Notes under the pieces: model-generated | Seen by the model: only the letters and a program-made list of their open reading frames with translations | Databases searched by the model: none | What the model was told of the DNA's origin: nothing | Translations under genes and position numbers: made by a program | Shown here: one piece after another, positions 54,578-62,948 of the stretch | Layout of the letters: every line of letters starts with the position of its first letter | How positions within the stretch are numbered: the stretch's first letter is position 1 | Assembly: GCF_000744415.1 (NCBI RefSeq) | Contig: NZ_JQLW01000005.1 | Span: 162,650 to 226,649, forward strand | DNA length: 64,000 nucleotides | Direction of reading: 5' to 3' | From: Ghiorsea bivora | GTDB taxonomy: Bacteria > Pseudomonadota > Zetaproteobacteria > Mariprofundales > Mariprofundaceae

Positions 54578-54864
54578 AGTAATAGTTAAAAGTCGTACTG
54601 AGAACGTTTGATAAGATACAAGAACTCTAAGATGTGGGGTTATTAATTTGAGGTATTAATATGTTAGGAGGGTTTTCTATGCAATAAAGGTGAAAGCGTA
54701 AAGATATACGGATTGAGGAAACCTGAAAGTTTACAAATCTTTAAACCGACAAACCGCCCAATTTGCAAAAGCTGTCAATCAGCATCCATTGTGACCTCCT
54801 CAAAAGTTGCCAAAATCAAGCTCGTGAATCTCCAACTGTCTGTTTAATGCTCTTCTTATGAACG
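54578..54864. other. gene-free stretch before the mercury island
   Basis: No protein or RNA gene is supported in this stretch. Its last part (from about 54780) may be degraded IS3-type transposase sequence, because the reading frame leading into the clear remnant can be followed back a few codons but carries stop codons. Confidence 0.5.
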
Positions 54865-54982
54865 TATAACAACGAACGACCTAATATGGCACTTGGTGGT
54901 ATAACGCCTAAGCAAAAGCTGGCGTTAGCTGCGTAACAGTTTTCTACTTATAAATGCAGACACTTATGGGTGGATTACCTCA
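54865..54982 (+). pseudogene. IS3-family transposase C-terminus and right end, left flank of island
   Basis: The plus strand encodes YNNERPNMALGGITPKQKLA and LAA before TAA at 54934-54936: the end of an IS3-group OrfB transposase (compare WxYNxERPHxAxGGxTP). The sequence after the stop, CACTTATGGGTGGATTACCTCA up to 54982, is the IS end. A 105-base stretch matches 61120-61225 in inverse orientation. The rest of the element is missing or decayed (a stop interrupts the frame just upstream at 54859-54861). Confidence 0.8.
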
Positions 54983-55065
54983 CCACATAAGGTTTTTTCA
55001 ATACGAAAACTAACTTAAGTTGCCTTGGGAATTGAATTCGCCTTTTGTTACAACTTGTAGTAGTT

Positions 55066-55506
55066 TTAATTGGCATGTTCTTTTTCCATTCTCGTAAAAT
55101 TAACCAAACAACAACGACCTGATGGGTTCCTAGATTCACACGCGCATAAACTCTCTTTTGTCTGTTTCACTACAAAGTCTTTTATGGCTTTCGCCGTTCC
55201 ATTATTCAATGCAGTTTGATACACAGGTTTAGATATAGCAAAACAATGGCAAAGCATGGTATATTTTTCAGACTGAAATTCGCGCAACTTTGATTTTGAA
55301 ATGATTGTAACTGCTGAAAAGTAACCTGTTGTACAATCTTGATTAGAGCAAAAGGCATAATCACCAGACACCATGTTTTGGTTGTCTGGGAACTGCACCT
55401 GATGCAACATCGTCTGCCTACCCACAGGAAAGCAGCTTTGTTTGCATGTAGGACAAACCTTTCTTCCCTTTTTGTTGGTCGTACTACAACAAGAACATGA
55501 CATCAT
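55066..55506 (-). CDS. CopZ-like iron-sulfur metallochaperone, no HMA domain
   Basis: 146 residues with at least 15 cysteines. An N-terminal CSCC and CPTC zinc-like site, FCSNQDCTTGYFS, and a C-terminal BFD-type [2Fe-2S] site (LCHCFAIS ... LCACESRNPSGRCCLVN) match the N-terminal part of Archaeoglobus CopZ, which carries zinc and [2Fe-2S] and reduces or binds metal. The HMA domain of that protein is absent. It follows merA by 10 bases at the end of the operon, so it may handle Hg or another thiophilic metal; this role is inference. Confidence 0.75.
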   Translation of the reverse strand: MMSCSCCSTTNKKGRKVCPTCKQSCFPVGRQTMLHQVQFPDNQNMVSGDYAFCSNQDCTTGYFSAVTIISKSKLREFQSEKYTMLCHCFAISKPVYQTALNNGTAKAIKDFVVKQTKESLCACESRNPSGRCCLVNFTRMEKEHAN

Positions 55507-55516
55507 TCATTTCCTC

Positions 55517-57186
<1,670 letters not shown>

Positions 57187-57199
57187 GCTGACTCCTTAT

Positions 57200-57313
57200 T
57201 TAATGACATGACGGGCAGTACATTACTAACCACATTATGGCTAAAACAACCCCAATACCGATGATGACATTCGGGACAATTGAGTTACCACCCTTTTTTT
57301 CTAACGGACGCAT
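57200..57313 (-). CDS. 37-residue single-span protein with C-terminal CPSCH
   Basis: From ATG 57313 to TAA 57200: MRPLEKKGGNSIVPNVIIGI, then GVVLAIMWLVMYCPSCH. It has a basic start, one membrane helix (about 14-31) and a terminal Cys-Pro-Ser-Cys-His. Its ATG overlaps the merP stop by one base (TAATG), and merF follows after 14 bases. Position and cysteines suggest a mercury-binding membrane peptide, not described to my knowledge. It is too short to prove by sequence alone. Confidence 0.65.
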   Translation of the reverse strand: MRPLEKKGGNSIVPNVIIGIGVVLAIMWLVMYCPSCH

Positions 57314-57606
57314 TATTTTTTACCCTTAATTGTAGCTGGATAACCGAGATCCGTAATAGCCTGAGCTATTGCTTGAGGTGACTGTTCACTATCTTCATAA
57401 GTAACTGAGGCAAGTGACGTATTAATATCAACAGAAGCTTCGTGTACGCCTTTCATTTGCAAGGCTCTATGTCTAACACTGATGGGACATGTACCACAGG
57501 TCATGCCTGAAACATGAATAGTAACAGTTTGTTCCTGCGCCAAACCATTTTGTGCAGATATGGCAACCAAAGAGCAAAGTGCAGTAAGTAATATCGTTTT
57601 TCGCAT
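57313..57606 (-). CDS. merP: periplasmic mercury-binding protein MerP
   Basis: 97 residues: signal peptide (ending AISAQNGLAQ), then one HMA domain with GMTCGTCPISVRHRAL (Cys-x-x-Cys that binds Hg(II)) and DLGYPATIKGKK at the end. It hands mercury to MerT or MerF. It starts 12 bases after merT, in the order merR-T-P-x-F-A. Confidence 0.93.
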   Translation of the reverse strand: MRKTILLTALCSLVAISAQNGLAQEQTVTIHVSGMTCGTCPISVRHRALQMKGVHEASVDINTSLASVTYEDSEQSPQAIAQAITDLGYPATIKGKK

Positions 57607-57618
57607 AAATAAATCTCC

Positions 57619-57954
57619 TTATTTTATGAGGTATGGAAGTAATGAAGGTGAGATCAAAAGAAACATTGCAATTCCGCCTAATACCCAAAGTAGAACAGGT
57701 TTTTTGGGTGGGCAACCCTTGGCGATACATACTTTTCTACCTTGCCAGTGATTCCACCCCGCCCACACAATCAGAGCTAGAGTAATCACAGCAAATAGAG
57801 GTCTGTATGGTTCCATAGCAATAAAGGCCGAGGCTGAACCCAATCCCAACATCACTACAATTAGAGGACCAATACAGCACGCAGATGCTAACCCTCCTGC
57901 TATAACTGCACCAATTAATGGTGTGTTTTCTTTTTTTGTTTCAGTATTACTCAC
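57619..57954 (-). CDS. merT: mercuric transport membrane protein MerT
   Basis: 111 residues, three membrane segments. The first segment has the Cys-Cys pair (LASACCIGPLIVVMLGLGSASAF), and the cytoplasmic loop has a second pair (KVCIAKGCPP), as in MerT. It imports Hg(II) from MerP for reduction. Its ATG overlaps the merR stop by 4 bases. Confidence 0.93.
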   Translation of the reverse strand: MSNTETKKENTPLIGAVIAGGLASACCIGPLIVVMLGLGSASAFIAMEPYRPLFAVITLALIVWAGWNHWQGRKVCIAKGCPPKKPVLLWVLGGIAMFLLISPSLLPYLIK

Positions 57955-58337
57955 TTAGATTCCTCCAACGATTTTAAAATAGGGCATGCTTCACTGTCTG
58001 CTGATTGCTCACATTTATCTGCCATTTCTAAAAGAACATCCTTCATCTGGGATAACTTGGTAATACGTTCTTCTAGCTCTTGGGCTTTTGCTTTGGCAAC
58101 AAGTTGCACCTGTTTACAATCACCTGACTGAAGACCAAGAAGCTGAGAAATTTCATTGAGGGTAAAACCAAGTTCTTTTGCTTGTACGATAAATTTTAAA
58201 CGAATGACATCATCTTCAGAATATTGTCGGTATCCTGATTGGGTTCTCGCGGGTCGTGGAAGTAGCTCACGTTGTTCATAATAGCGTACCGTGTCTATTG
58301 GCACACTTGTCCTTTTTGATAATTCACCAATCTTCAT
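57951..58337 (-). CDS. merR: mercury-responsive regulator MerR
   Basis: 128 residues: an N-terminal winged HTH (KIGELSKRTSVPIDTVRYYEQRELLPRP) and a dimerisation helix. Hg-binding cysteines C74, C109 and C118 have the exact 35- and 9-residue spacing of C82, C117 and C126 in Tn501 MerR. The frame is open to 58379, but ATG 58337 (MKIGEL) is used: the extra codons cover the mer promoter. merR is here the first gene of the operon with merT, so it regulates its own transcription too. Confidence 0.94.
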   Translation of the reverse strand: MKIGELSKRTSVPIDTVRYYEQRELLPRPARTQSGYRQYSEDDVIRLKFIVQAKELGFTLNEISQLLGLQSGDCKQVQLVAKAKAQELEERITKLSQMKDVLLEMADKCEQSADSEACPILKSLEESK

Positions 58338-58343
58338 AGGCGA

Positions 58344-58375
58344 ATGATAAGCCTTGGAGTATACTCCAGAGTCAA
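58344..58375 (-). promoter_or_regulatory. MerR-type promoter and operator of the mer operon
   Basis: Minus strand: -35 TTGACT (58375-58370), a 20-base spacer, -10 TATCAT (58349-58344). The perfect palindrome TGGAGTATACTCCA (58355-58368) lies in the spacer, as in MerR-family operators, where the regulator twists the long spacer. The -10 ends only 6 bases before the merR ATG, so the transcript may be leaderless or nearly so. It begins just after the stop of the NHL gene. Confidence 0.85.
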
Positions 58376-58378
58376 GCA

Positions 58379-59338
58379 TTAATTTGGGTTATGTAATAAG
58401 TATCTTTGGATACGGTGATTGCCCCAATCAGCTATATATACCTGCCCATCCTGATTTACTGCTACGCCAGTAGGTCCAGAGAGTTTATTCGATTGATTTT
58501 CTGTACCACCCCAAGCTTCAATGAAGTGGCCACTACGATCAAAGTGCTGAATTCGATTATTATAAAAGTCAGCCACAAAGAGGTTGCCATTTTTCCCGAC
58601 AGCAATTCCTGAGGTTACACGGAACCTTCCTCCCCATAGCCCTATGCCGCCAATACTTTGCAAAAAACTACCGCTCGCATCAAAGATTTGTACTCGATTG
58701 TTATAAGCATCCGATACATAAACACGGTCATCCAATCCAATAACGATGCGAGATGGATAGTAAAACTCGCCTTTATGCCCATCTGTAACAATAAAATTTA
58801 ATGCAGAACGGACCACATTGACTTTACCTTGTTTGCCCCATGTCCTAATAAAATGTCCATCAGGTGTAAACACCTGAATACGATGATGATATTGATCCAC
58901 CACATAAACCTGTCCAGCTCCATTTACAGCTACATCTACAGGAGATTCAAATTCGCCCAACTTATCACCAGCATTTCCCCATACCGTTAGTAAATCCCCG
59001 TTAGCATTAAACTGAAATATTTGATCCAAATCATAATCTGTGACCCATACTGTATTATGAAGACCTATGCCAATACCACTGGGTTTTTCAAACAAATCCT
59101 GACCAATAAACATGATAAACTCACCACTTTCAGTGAACTTTTGTACACGTTTATTACGAACATCGGTAACATAAACGAAACCCCTCTTATCCACCGCTAT
59201 ATCAAAAGGCTCATTGAATTGCCCACACCCATCACCCAAGCTTCCCCATACCTGAACATTAATAGGGTTATCGGTACTACAAGCACTAAATAATACTGTA
59301 ACAAATAATGCTAGAAAAACCTTTATTAAAATTTTCAC
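58379..59338 (-). CDS. NHL-repeat lipoprotein of the second mer-type operon
   Basis: 319 residues. Lipoprotein signal with lipobox (LFSAC, Cys20), then about six NHL beta-propeller repeats (for example GQVYVVDQYHHRIQVFTPDGHF, RVYVSDAYNNRVQIFDASGSF). It is probably anchored in the envelope and used for binding, for example of a partner protein. Starting ATG overlaps the stop of the HMA gene by 4 bases. NHL lipoproteins are not part of known mer operons, so the role in metal handling is only inferred from the context. There are no metal-binding cysteine pairs in the repeats. Confidence 0.85.
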   Translation of the reverse strand: MKILIKVFLALFVTVLFSACSTDNPINVQVWGSLGDGCGQFNEPFDIAVDKRGFVYVTDVRNKRVQKFTESGEFIMFIGQDLFEKPSGIGIGLHNTVWVTDYDLDQIFQFNANGDLLTVWGNAGDKLGEFESPVDVAVNGAGQVYVVDQYHHRIQVFTPDGHFIRTWGKQGKVNVVRSALNFIVTDGHKGEFYYPSRIVIGLDDRVYVSDAYNNRVQIFDASGSFLQSIGGIGLWGGRFRVTSGIAVGKNGNLFVADFYNNRIQHFDRSGHFIEAWGGTENQSNKLSGPTGVAVNQDGQVYIADWGNHRIQRYLLHNPN

Positions 59339-59640
59339 TGGCGAGTAATATCACGTGCTGTAAAACCTGCTTTTTTTACAGCTTGGCGTAGCGATTGATC
59401 AGTCACACCCATGTTTTCCTGTATTGTAATCGTTGCCTTGCCTGTTTTCATATCAATTTTGACAGCTTCAATACCTTCTATTTTTTTCAGGTTTTTTTCT
59501 AAACCATAGGCACAAAAAGGACAGGATAGACCATCAACTTGAATGGTCACCGTTTGCGCTTTAACTCCTTCCGCAAACAAGGTATTTAAAGACATGATTG
59601 ACAGAATAGTAATAACAAAAATTGATTGTAATATGCGCAT
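59335..59640 (-). CDS. periplasmic heavy-metal-associated (HMA) protein, MerP-like
   Basis: 101 residues: signal peptide (about 1-22, FVITILSIMSLNTLFAEG) and one HMA domain with DGLSCPFCAYGLEKNLKKIEGIEAVKIDMKTGKATITI. The metal site is Cys-Pro-Phe-Cys in place of MerP TCxxC. The frame is open to 59682, but AAGGAG lies 8 bases before ATG 59640, and that start is used. It lies between an outer-membrane protein gene and the NHL lipoprotein gene. Confidence 0.88.
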   Translation of the reverse strand: MRILQSIFVITILSIMSLNTLFAEGVKAQTVTIQVDGLSCPFCAYGLEKNLKKIEGIEAVKIDMKTGKATITIQENMGVTDQSLRQAVKKAGFTARDITRQ

Positions 59641-59651
59641 TTTATAACTCC

Positions 59652-60548
59652 TTAAAAATTCCAGCGAAAACCTGTTGTCCACACCAAGTCTGTTTCAAGT
59701 GTTGTACCATTTAATTGTTGCTTCACTGGTATTAAGACTGCTGTTTCCAATACATATCGGCTAGTAACATATTGTAAACCAGGAACTAGGTTCCAAGTAG
59801 TTCCACCACTGTCTACATTAGTCGCACCTGCAAGCTTATTCTTTCCATTCCAAATAAGGTTAGATTCAAGCACAGCATAAATAAAAGAAGGTACACCAAT
59901 ATTCTCTAATGAATGTGGCAATATTCGGTATTGAAAAGACCCATCTAACCTAGCTTCATCACCAAATTTAAAGTCGTATGCTTTAGTGTTTGCCTGATAA
60001 CTTGTTGCTACATCAAACTCCCAGTCCAACGTTTGTCTGGTAATGGCGATGCCTACAAAAGGATCCCAAGAACCTGACCCAGATTGTAAAGGACGTGGTA
60101 TCAAGCCAAAGGCATCTTGCTTATCATACCTGCCACTGGGTATTTTTATGCCTATGAAAGGTGCGATGCGGAACGTATCCCCTGGGCTATCCACTTGGTA
60201 AACAGTGTAACGTGCAAATAGTTTACTATCACCCAAGCCCTTCGTCTTGCGACGAATACGTTCCCCTCCCATTGTGGTATCCATGAGTTTATTTACGTTA
60301 GCCACTACGCCAAATAACGCTAATTTAGAACTCAGGCCATAAGCCAGAACCAGAGGCACGGCTGTAACTGTCAAATCTCGTTTTTGGGAAGTAACATCAC
60401 CAGTTTTGCGAATCAGTTTTAGTTGTGATCGAAGAATACCTACCCCTTCGGACACTGGCAGGGCACTATTAAACGTAATGGGACCAGCAGTAGCTACACC
60501 CACAAACGTAAACAAACTACTGAGCACCATAATCCATACAAACATCAT
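59652..60548 (-). CDS. outer-membrane beta-barrel protein (MetA-pathway/transporter-like family)
   Basis: 298 residues: signal peptide (ending VGVATAG), then alternating short strands and turns typical of a barrel, ending in the aromatic TTGFRWNF expected of an outer-membrane protein. LFARYTVYQVDSPGDTFRIAPFIGIKIPSGRYD and SGSGSWDPFVGIAITRQTLDWEFDVATSYQ resemble the family annotated as MetA-pathway of phenol degradation/putative transporter. Its start overlaps the second merR stop by 4 bases. A role in metal or vesicle handling is inference. Confidence 0.75.
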   Translation of the reverse strand: MMFVWIMVLSSLFTFVGVATAGPITFNSALPVSEGVGILRSQLKLIRKTGDVTSQKRDLTVTAVPLVLAYGLSSKLALFGVVANVNKLMDTTMGGERIRRKTKGLGDSKLFARYTVYQVDSPGDTFRIAPFIGIKIPSGRYDKQDAFGLIPRPLQSGSGSWDPFVGIAITRQTLDWEFDVATSYQANTKAYDFKFGDEARLDGSFQYRILPHSLENIGVPSFIYAVLESNLIWNGKNKLAGATNVDSGGTTWNLVPGLQYVTSRYVLETAVLIPVKQQLNGTTLETDLVWTTGFRWNF

Positions 60549-60949
60549 TTACTCCCTTTTAGACTATCCATAATTGGACACGCGTTCAGAGCTCCTTTTT
60601 TTGGGCATGCATTCACAAGAGGAAGCAATGCATCTTTCATACGTTGTAGGTCAAGAATTTTACTTTTAATCTTTTCAAGATGACTTAAAGCCATGGCACT
60701 AACCTCAGCACAACTTGAATTATGATCACCTTGTAACGCAAGAAGTGCTGCAATTTGTTTCAGAGTAAATCCAAGCTTCTGTGCACGTTTGATAAAGAAT
60801 ATTCTTTGTACCGATATATCATTGAACAAACGATAGCCATTAAAAGATCGGGAAGGTTCAGGAAGCAAACCACGACGTTCGTAATAAAGAACTGTTTGTG
60901 TATTTACCCCTGCTTCTTTAGCTGCCCAACCAATAGTTTTTTGCCTCAT
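60545..60949 (-). CDS. second MerR-family regulator with complete Hg-cysteine triad
   Basis: 134 residues. HTH KTIGWAAKEAGVNTQTVLYYERRGLLPEP and a long helix. C80, C115 and C124 have the same 35- and 9-residue spacing as the Hg triad of MerR (and of the other MerR here), and the tail ANACPIMDSLKGSK parallels EACPILKSLEESK. It should respond to Hg(II). GTGGAG lies 7 bases before ATG 60949. It heads the unit with the outer-membrane, HMA and NHL genes. Confidence 0.9.
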   Translation of the reverse strand: MRQKTIGWAAKEAGVNTQTVLYYERRGLLPEPSRSFNGYRLFNDISVQRIFFIKRAQKLGFTLKQIAALLALQGDHNSSCAEVSAMALSHLEKIKSKILDLQRMKDALLPLVNACPKKGALNACPIMDSLKGSK

Positions 60950-61066
60950 TCATGTACTCCACTTTTTATCTACTTATAGTGCTTTCCCATTATCAACAAG
61001 ATGATTCGAAAGCGGGTATTTTATTATCTCGAAAGGTTCTTTTATAGATATCATGTAATCTGCGAA

Positions 61067-61097
61067 AACTAAACCCATGACTATAGTATGGAGTCAA
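61067..61097 (-). promoter_or_regulatory. candidate MerR-type promoter of the second mer operon
   Basis: Minus strand -35 TTGACT (61097-61092), 19-base spacer, -10 TTAGTT (61072-61067). A dyad CCATGACTATAGTATGG (61075-61091, one bulge) sits in the spacer. It lies about 120 bases upstream of the second merR and between this and the IS remnant. The -10 is poor, which is normal for activated promoters. The rest of 60950-61066 shows no gene. Confidence 0.5.
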
Positions 61098-61119
61098 GCA
61101 TTCCCAAGGAGATTATTGT

Positions 61120-61310
61120 TGAGGTGGTAATCCACCCATAAGTGTCTGTATTTATAAGTAGTAAATCATTAAGCAGCTAACGCTTAGTTTTTGTTTAGGC
61201 GTTTACCACCAAGTGCCATGTTAGGTCTCTCATTGTTGTACGTCCATAACCAACGTGTTGTATGCCTCTGAACTTCTTCCACCTCACTAAAGATATATTG
61301 GTTAAGTCAG
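61120..61310 (-). pseudogene. IS3-family transposase C-terminus and right end, right flank of island
   Basis: The minus strand reads IFSEVEEVQRHTTRWLWTYN followed by NERPNMALGG and then loses frame (GGTAAACGCC against GGTATAACGCC in the other copy, a one-base loss). The inward end GGTAATCCACCCATAAGTGTCTG begins near 61126 and mirrors the other remnant. It keeps more of the gene upstream than the left copy. No other gene is seen in 61100-61357. Confidence 0.8.
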
Positions 61311-61357
61311 CGTACTTTAAGTAACCATATTCTTTTGAAAGTTACTGAACGGCGGGT

Positions 61358-61600
61358 TTATTGGGTTAACCAATCCTGCATTAAACTTTTGATTTTGGTT
61401 TGATATTTGATGCCTTCAAGCGCACTTTTTTGTTTAAAGGATTCCAACATTGGTTCAGGCACTTTGAGGCTAATCAATTTACTCTTTTTTGGTTTTTCTT
61501 GCATTTTCCGAAAAGTTTCTAGGAACTCTAAAACTTGTTCCGTAGTTATACCTTTGCATCGCTCTAAATATTCATCGCTAAAGTATTGAATGGGTCTCAT
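61358..61600 (-). CDS. CopG/BrnA-like small DNA-binding protein (possible antitoxin)
   Basis: 80 residues. The C-terminal half KLISLKVPEPMLESFKQKSALEGIKYQTKIKSLMQDWL resembles ribbon-helix-helix antitoxins of the CopG/BrnA type (strand then two helices). The start overlaps the nucleotidyltransferase stop by 4 bases (ATGA), so the pair is translated together. No partner toxin of a usual family is near, except the nucleotidyltransferase. Confidence 0.7.
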   Translation of the reverse strand: MRPIQYFSDEYLERCKGITTEQVLEFLETFRKMQEKPKKSKLISLKVPEPMLESFKQKSALEGIKYQTKIKSLMQDWLTQ

Positions 61601-62058
61601 TTTAACTTCTTAAGGGCAGCAATATCTTCTAAATCTTGAGGTCGGCCTGATTTTTTTTTCATTTGAATTAAATCATCAATAGCAAGCACTTGAATGTCCA
61701 AACCAAAACCTTGTTTGTTTACAGTATTCATTTTAATCAAGTCTTCAGTGATAATAATATCGACCATTTCCGCTGGGTTGTTTGGGTTTACAAAGGACCA
61801 AGCAACCATATTCCGATTGTTAATATACTCATCACGAAAGTGGAATACTTCATGAGCTTTAACTGGCAAACGAGCTTGTAATCCAATCGATATGAGTGCT
61901 TTTTCAGCATTGAGAAAGTTTTGTTCATCCACTTGAATGACCAAATCGACATCCATGGTGCCGCGAAATGCACCATGTAGCGCCACAGCATAACCACCTA
62001 CAAGAGCATAATTTACACTGTGTTTGCTTAATGATTGGATAAGCTTTTGGATAAACAT
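61597..62058 (-). CDS. nucleotidyltransferase-fold protein (MNT/AbiEii-like)
   Basis: 153 residues. VNYALVGGYAVALHGAFRGTMDVDLVI has the GG-x9-12-D-x-D core of the polymerase-beta-type nucleotidyltransferases (Gly21-Gly22, Asp36, Asp38), and a C-terminal DLIQMKKKSGRPQDLEDIAALKKL is typical of such proteins (GRPQDLEDI). It may transfer a nucleotide to a target or serve as half of a toxin-antitoxin pair with the small downstream gene. Which is the toxin is open. Confidence 0.75.
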   Translation of the reverse strand: MFIQKLIQSLSKHSVNYALVGGYAVALHGAFRGTMDVDLVIQVDEQNFLNAEKALISIGLQARLPVKAHEVFHFRDEYINNRNMVAWSFVNPNNPAEMVDIIITEDLIKMNTVNKQGFGLDIQVLAIDDLIQMKKKSGRPQDLEDIAALKKLK

Positions 62059-62210
62059 GAATAAAGTATATCTAAAGTATATATTATGTAAAGGTACTGT
62101 AACCTATTCTACTTCATACTGTATGTTTGTAGCTTTGGGCGGTGTCTTTGCTAGGGTTCGTCCCATTCAAAAATAAACCTAATGAATATTCTGATTCAAA
62201 AGAGAGACAT

Positions 62211-62492
62211 ATGGCAGAAACAGCGGACGAACTAACCATTGATTATGAAGAAAATGGTATTTTAACGACCAAACAAACGGATAAAATGATTTTGAGTAAA
62301 GGTGCATGGGTAACTATTTTGTTTAAGTACCAAACTTGGGACAAAACCAACCAAGAATACAGCACTGATAAGTATACGATTCGTCGTTTTCAAAAGCGTG
62401 ATGGTAAATATACACCGCGCTCAAAATTTAACATTACCAATGCCAAACAAGCCAAGTTGATTGTAGACACTTTACAGGATTGGATGAAATAA
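62211..62492 (+). CDS. small uncharacterised protein
   Basis: 93 residues from ATG 62211 (GAGAG 5 bases upstream); the frame is open from 62142 but that extension looks unlike a natural start. The sequence ELTIDYEENGILTTKQTDKMILSKGAWVTILFKYQTWD ... YTIRRFQKRDGKYTPRSKFNITNAKQAKLIVDTLQDWM is a beta-rich fold followed by a helix. Resemblance to PC4-like single-strand DNA-binding proteins is only by pattern. It is co-directional with arsC, 1 base apart. Confidence 0.6.
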   Translation: MAETADELTIDYEENGILTTKQTDKMILSKGAWVTILFKYQTWDKTNQEYSTDKYTIRRFQKRDGKYTPRSKFNITNAKQAKLIVDTLQDWMK

Positions 62493-62493
62493 A

Positions 62494-62910
62494 GTGAGTA
62501 AGCGCAAGGTGTTATTCTTATGTACGGGTAATGCCTGCCGCTCACAAATGGCAGAAGGTTGGCTCAAATATTTAGCAGGTGACATTTATGATGTGTATTC
62601 TGCGGGCATTGTCGCACATGGTAAAAATCCGCGGGCTATTGCTGCGATGAAGCAAGCTGGTGTTGATGTTAGTCAGCAAAAGTCTGAAGCATTAGACCCT
62701 GTACTTTTGGCAGACATTGACCTTTTGATTACAGTATGTGGCAATGCGGATGCAAGCTGTCCAACTGTGCCTGTAAGCTGTGAAAAACAACACTGGCCTT
62801 TTGATGATCCAGCAAAAGCAAGTGGTAGCGAAGAAGAAATCATGGCTGAATTTTATAAGGTGCGTGACAAAATTCGTCAGCAAATCCAAGTTTTCTTGCA
62901 AGGTGCATGA
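62494..62910 (+). CDS. arsC: thioredoxin-coupled arsenate reductase ArsC (low-molecular-weight phosphatase fold)
   Basis: 138 residues. The P-loop FLCTGNACRSQMAEG has catalytic Cys10; Cys82 and Cys89 (VCGNADASCP) match the Cys10/82/89 triad of the Staphylococcus type ArsC, which reduces arsenate to arsenite with thioredoxin. The start is GTG 62494. No ArsR or arsenite pump gene is adjacent, so arsenite export would need a distant transporter; a phosphatase role is less likely with all three cysteines kept. Confidence 0.9.
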   Translation: MSKRKVLFLCTGNACRSQMAEGWLKYLAGDIYDVYSAGIVAHGKNPRAIAAMKQAGVDVSQQKSEALDPVLLADIDLLITVCGNADASCPTVPVSCEKQHWPFDDPAKASGSEEEIMAEFYKVRDKIRQQIQVFLQGA

Positions 62911-62948
62911 CAATTGAAAGCCCAGCATAAATGGCTACAGGGGATGGT

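Noticed and set aside
58338-58379. Longer MerR start at ATG 58379
   Set aside because: The extra 14 codons would cover the -35, the palindrome and the -10 of the mer promoter, and MerR proteins start close to KIGEL.
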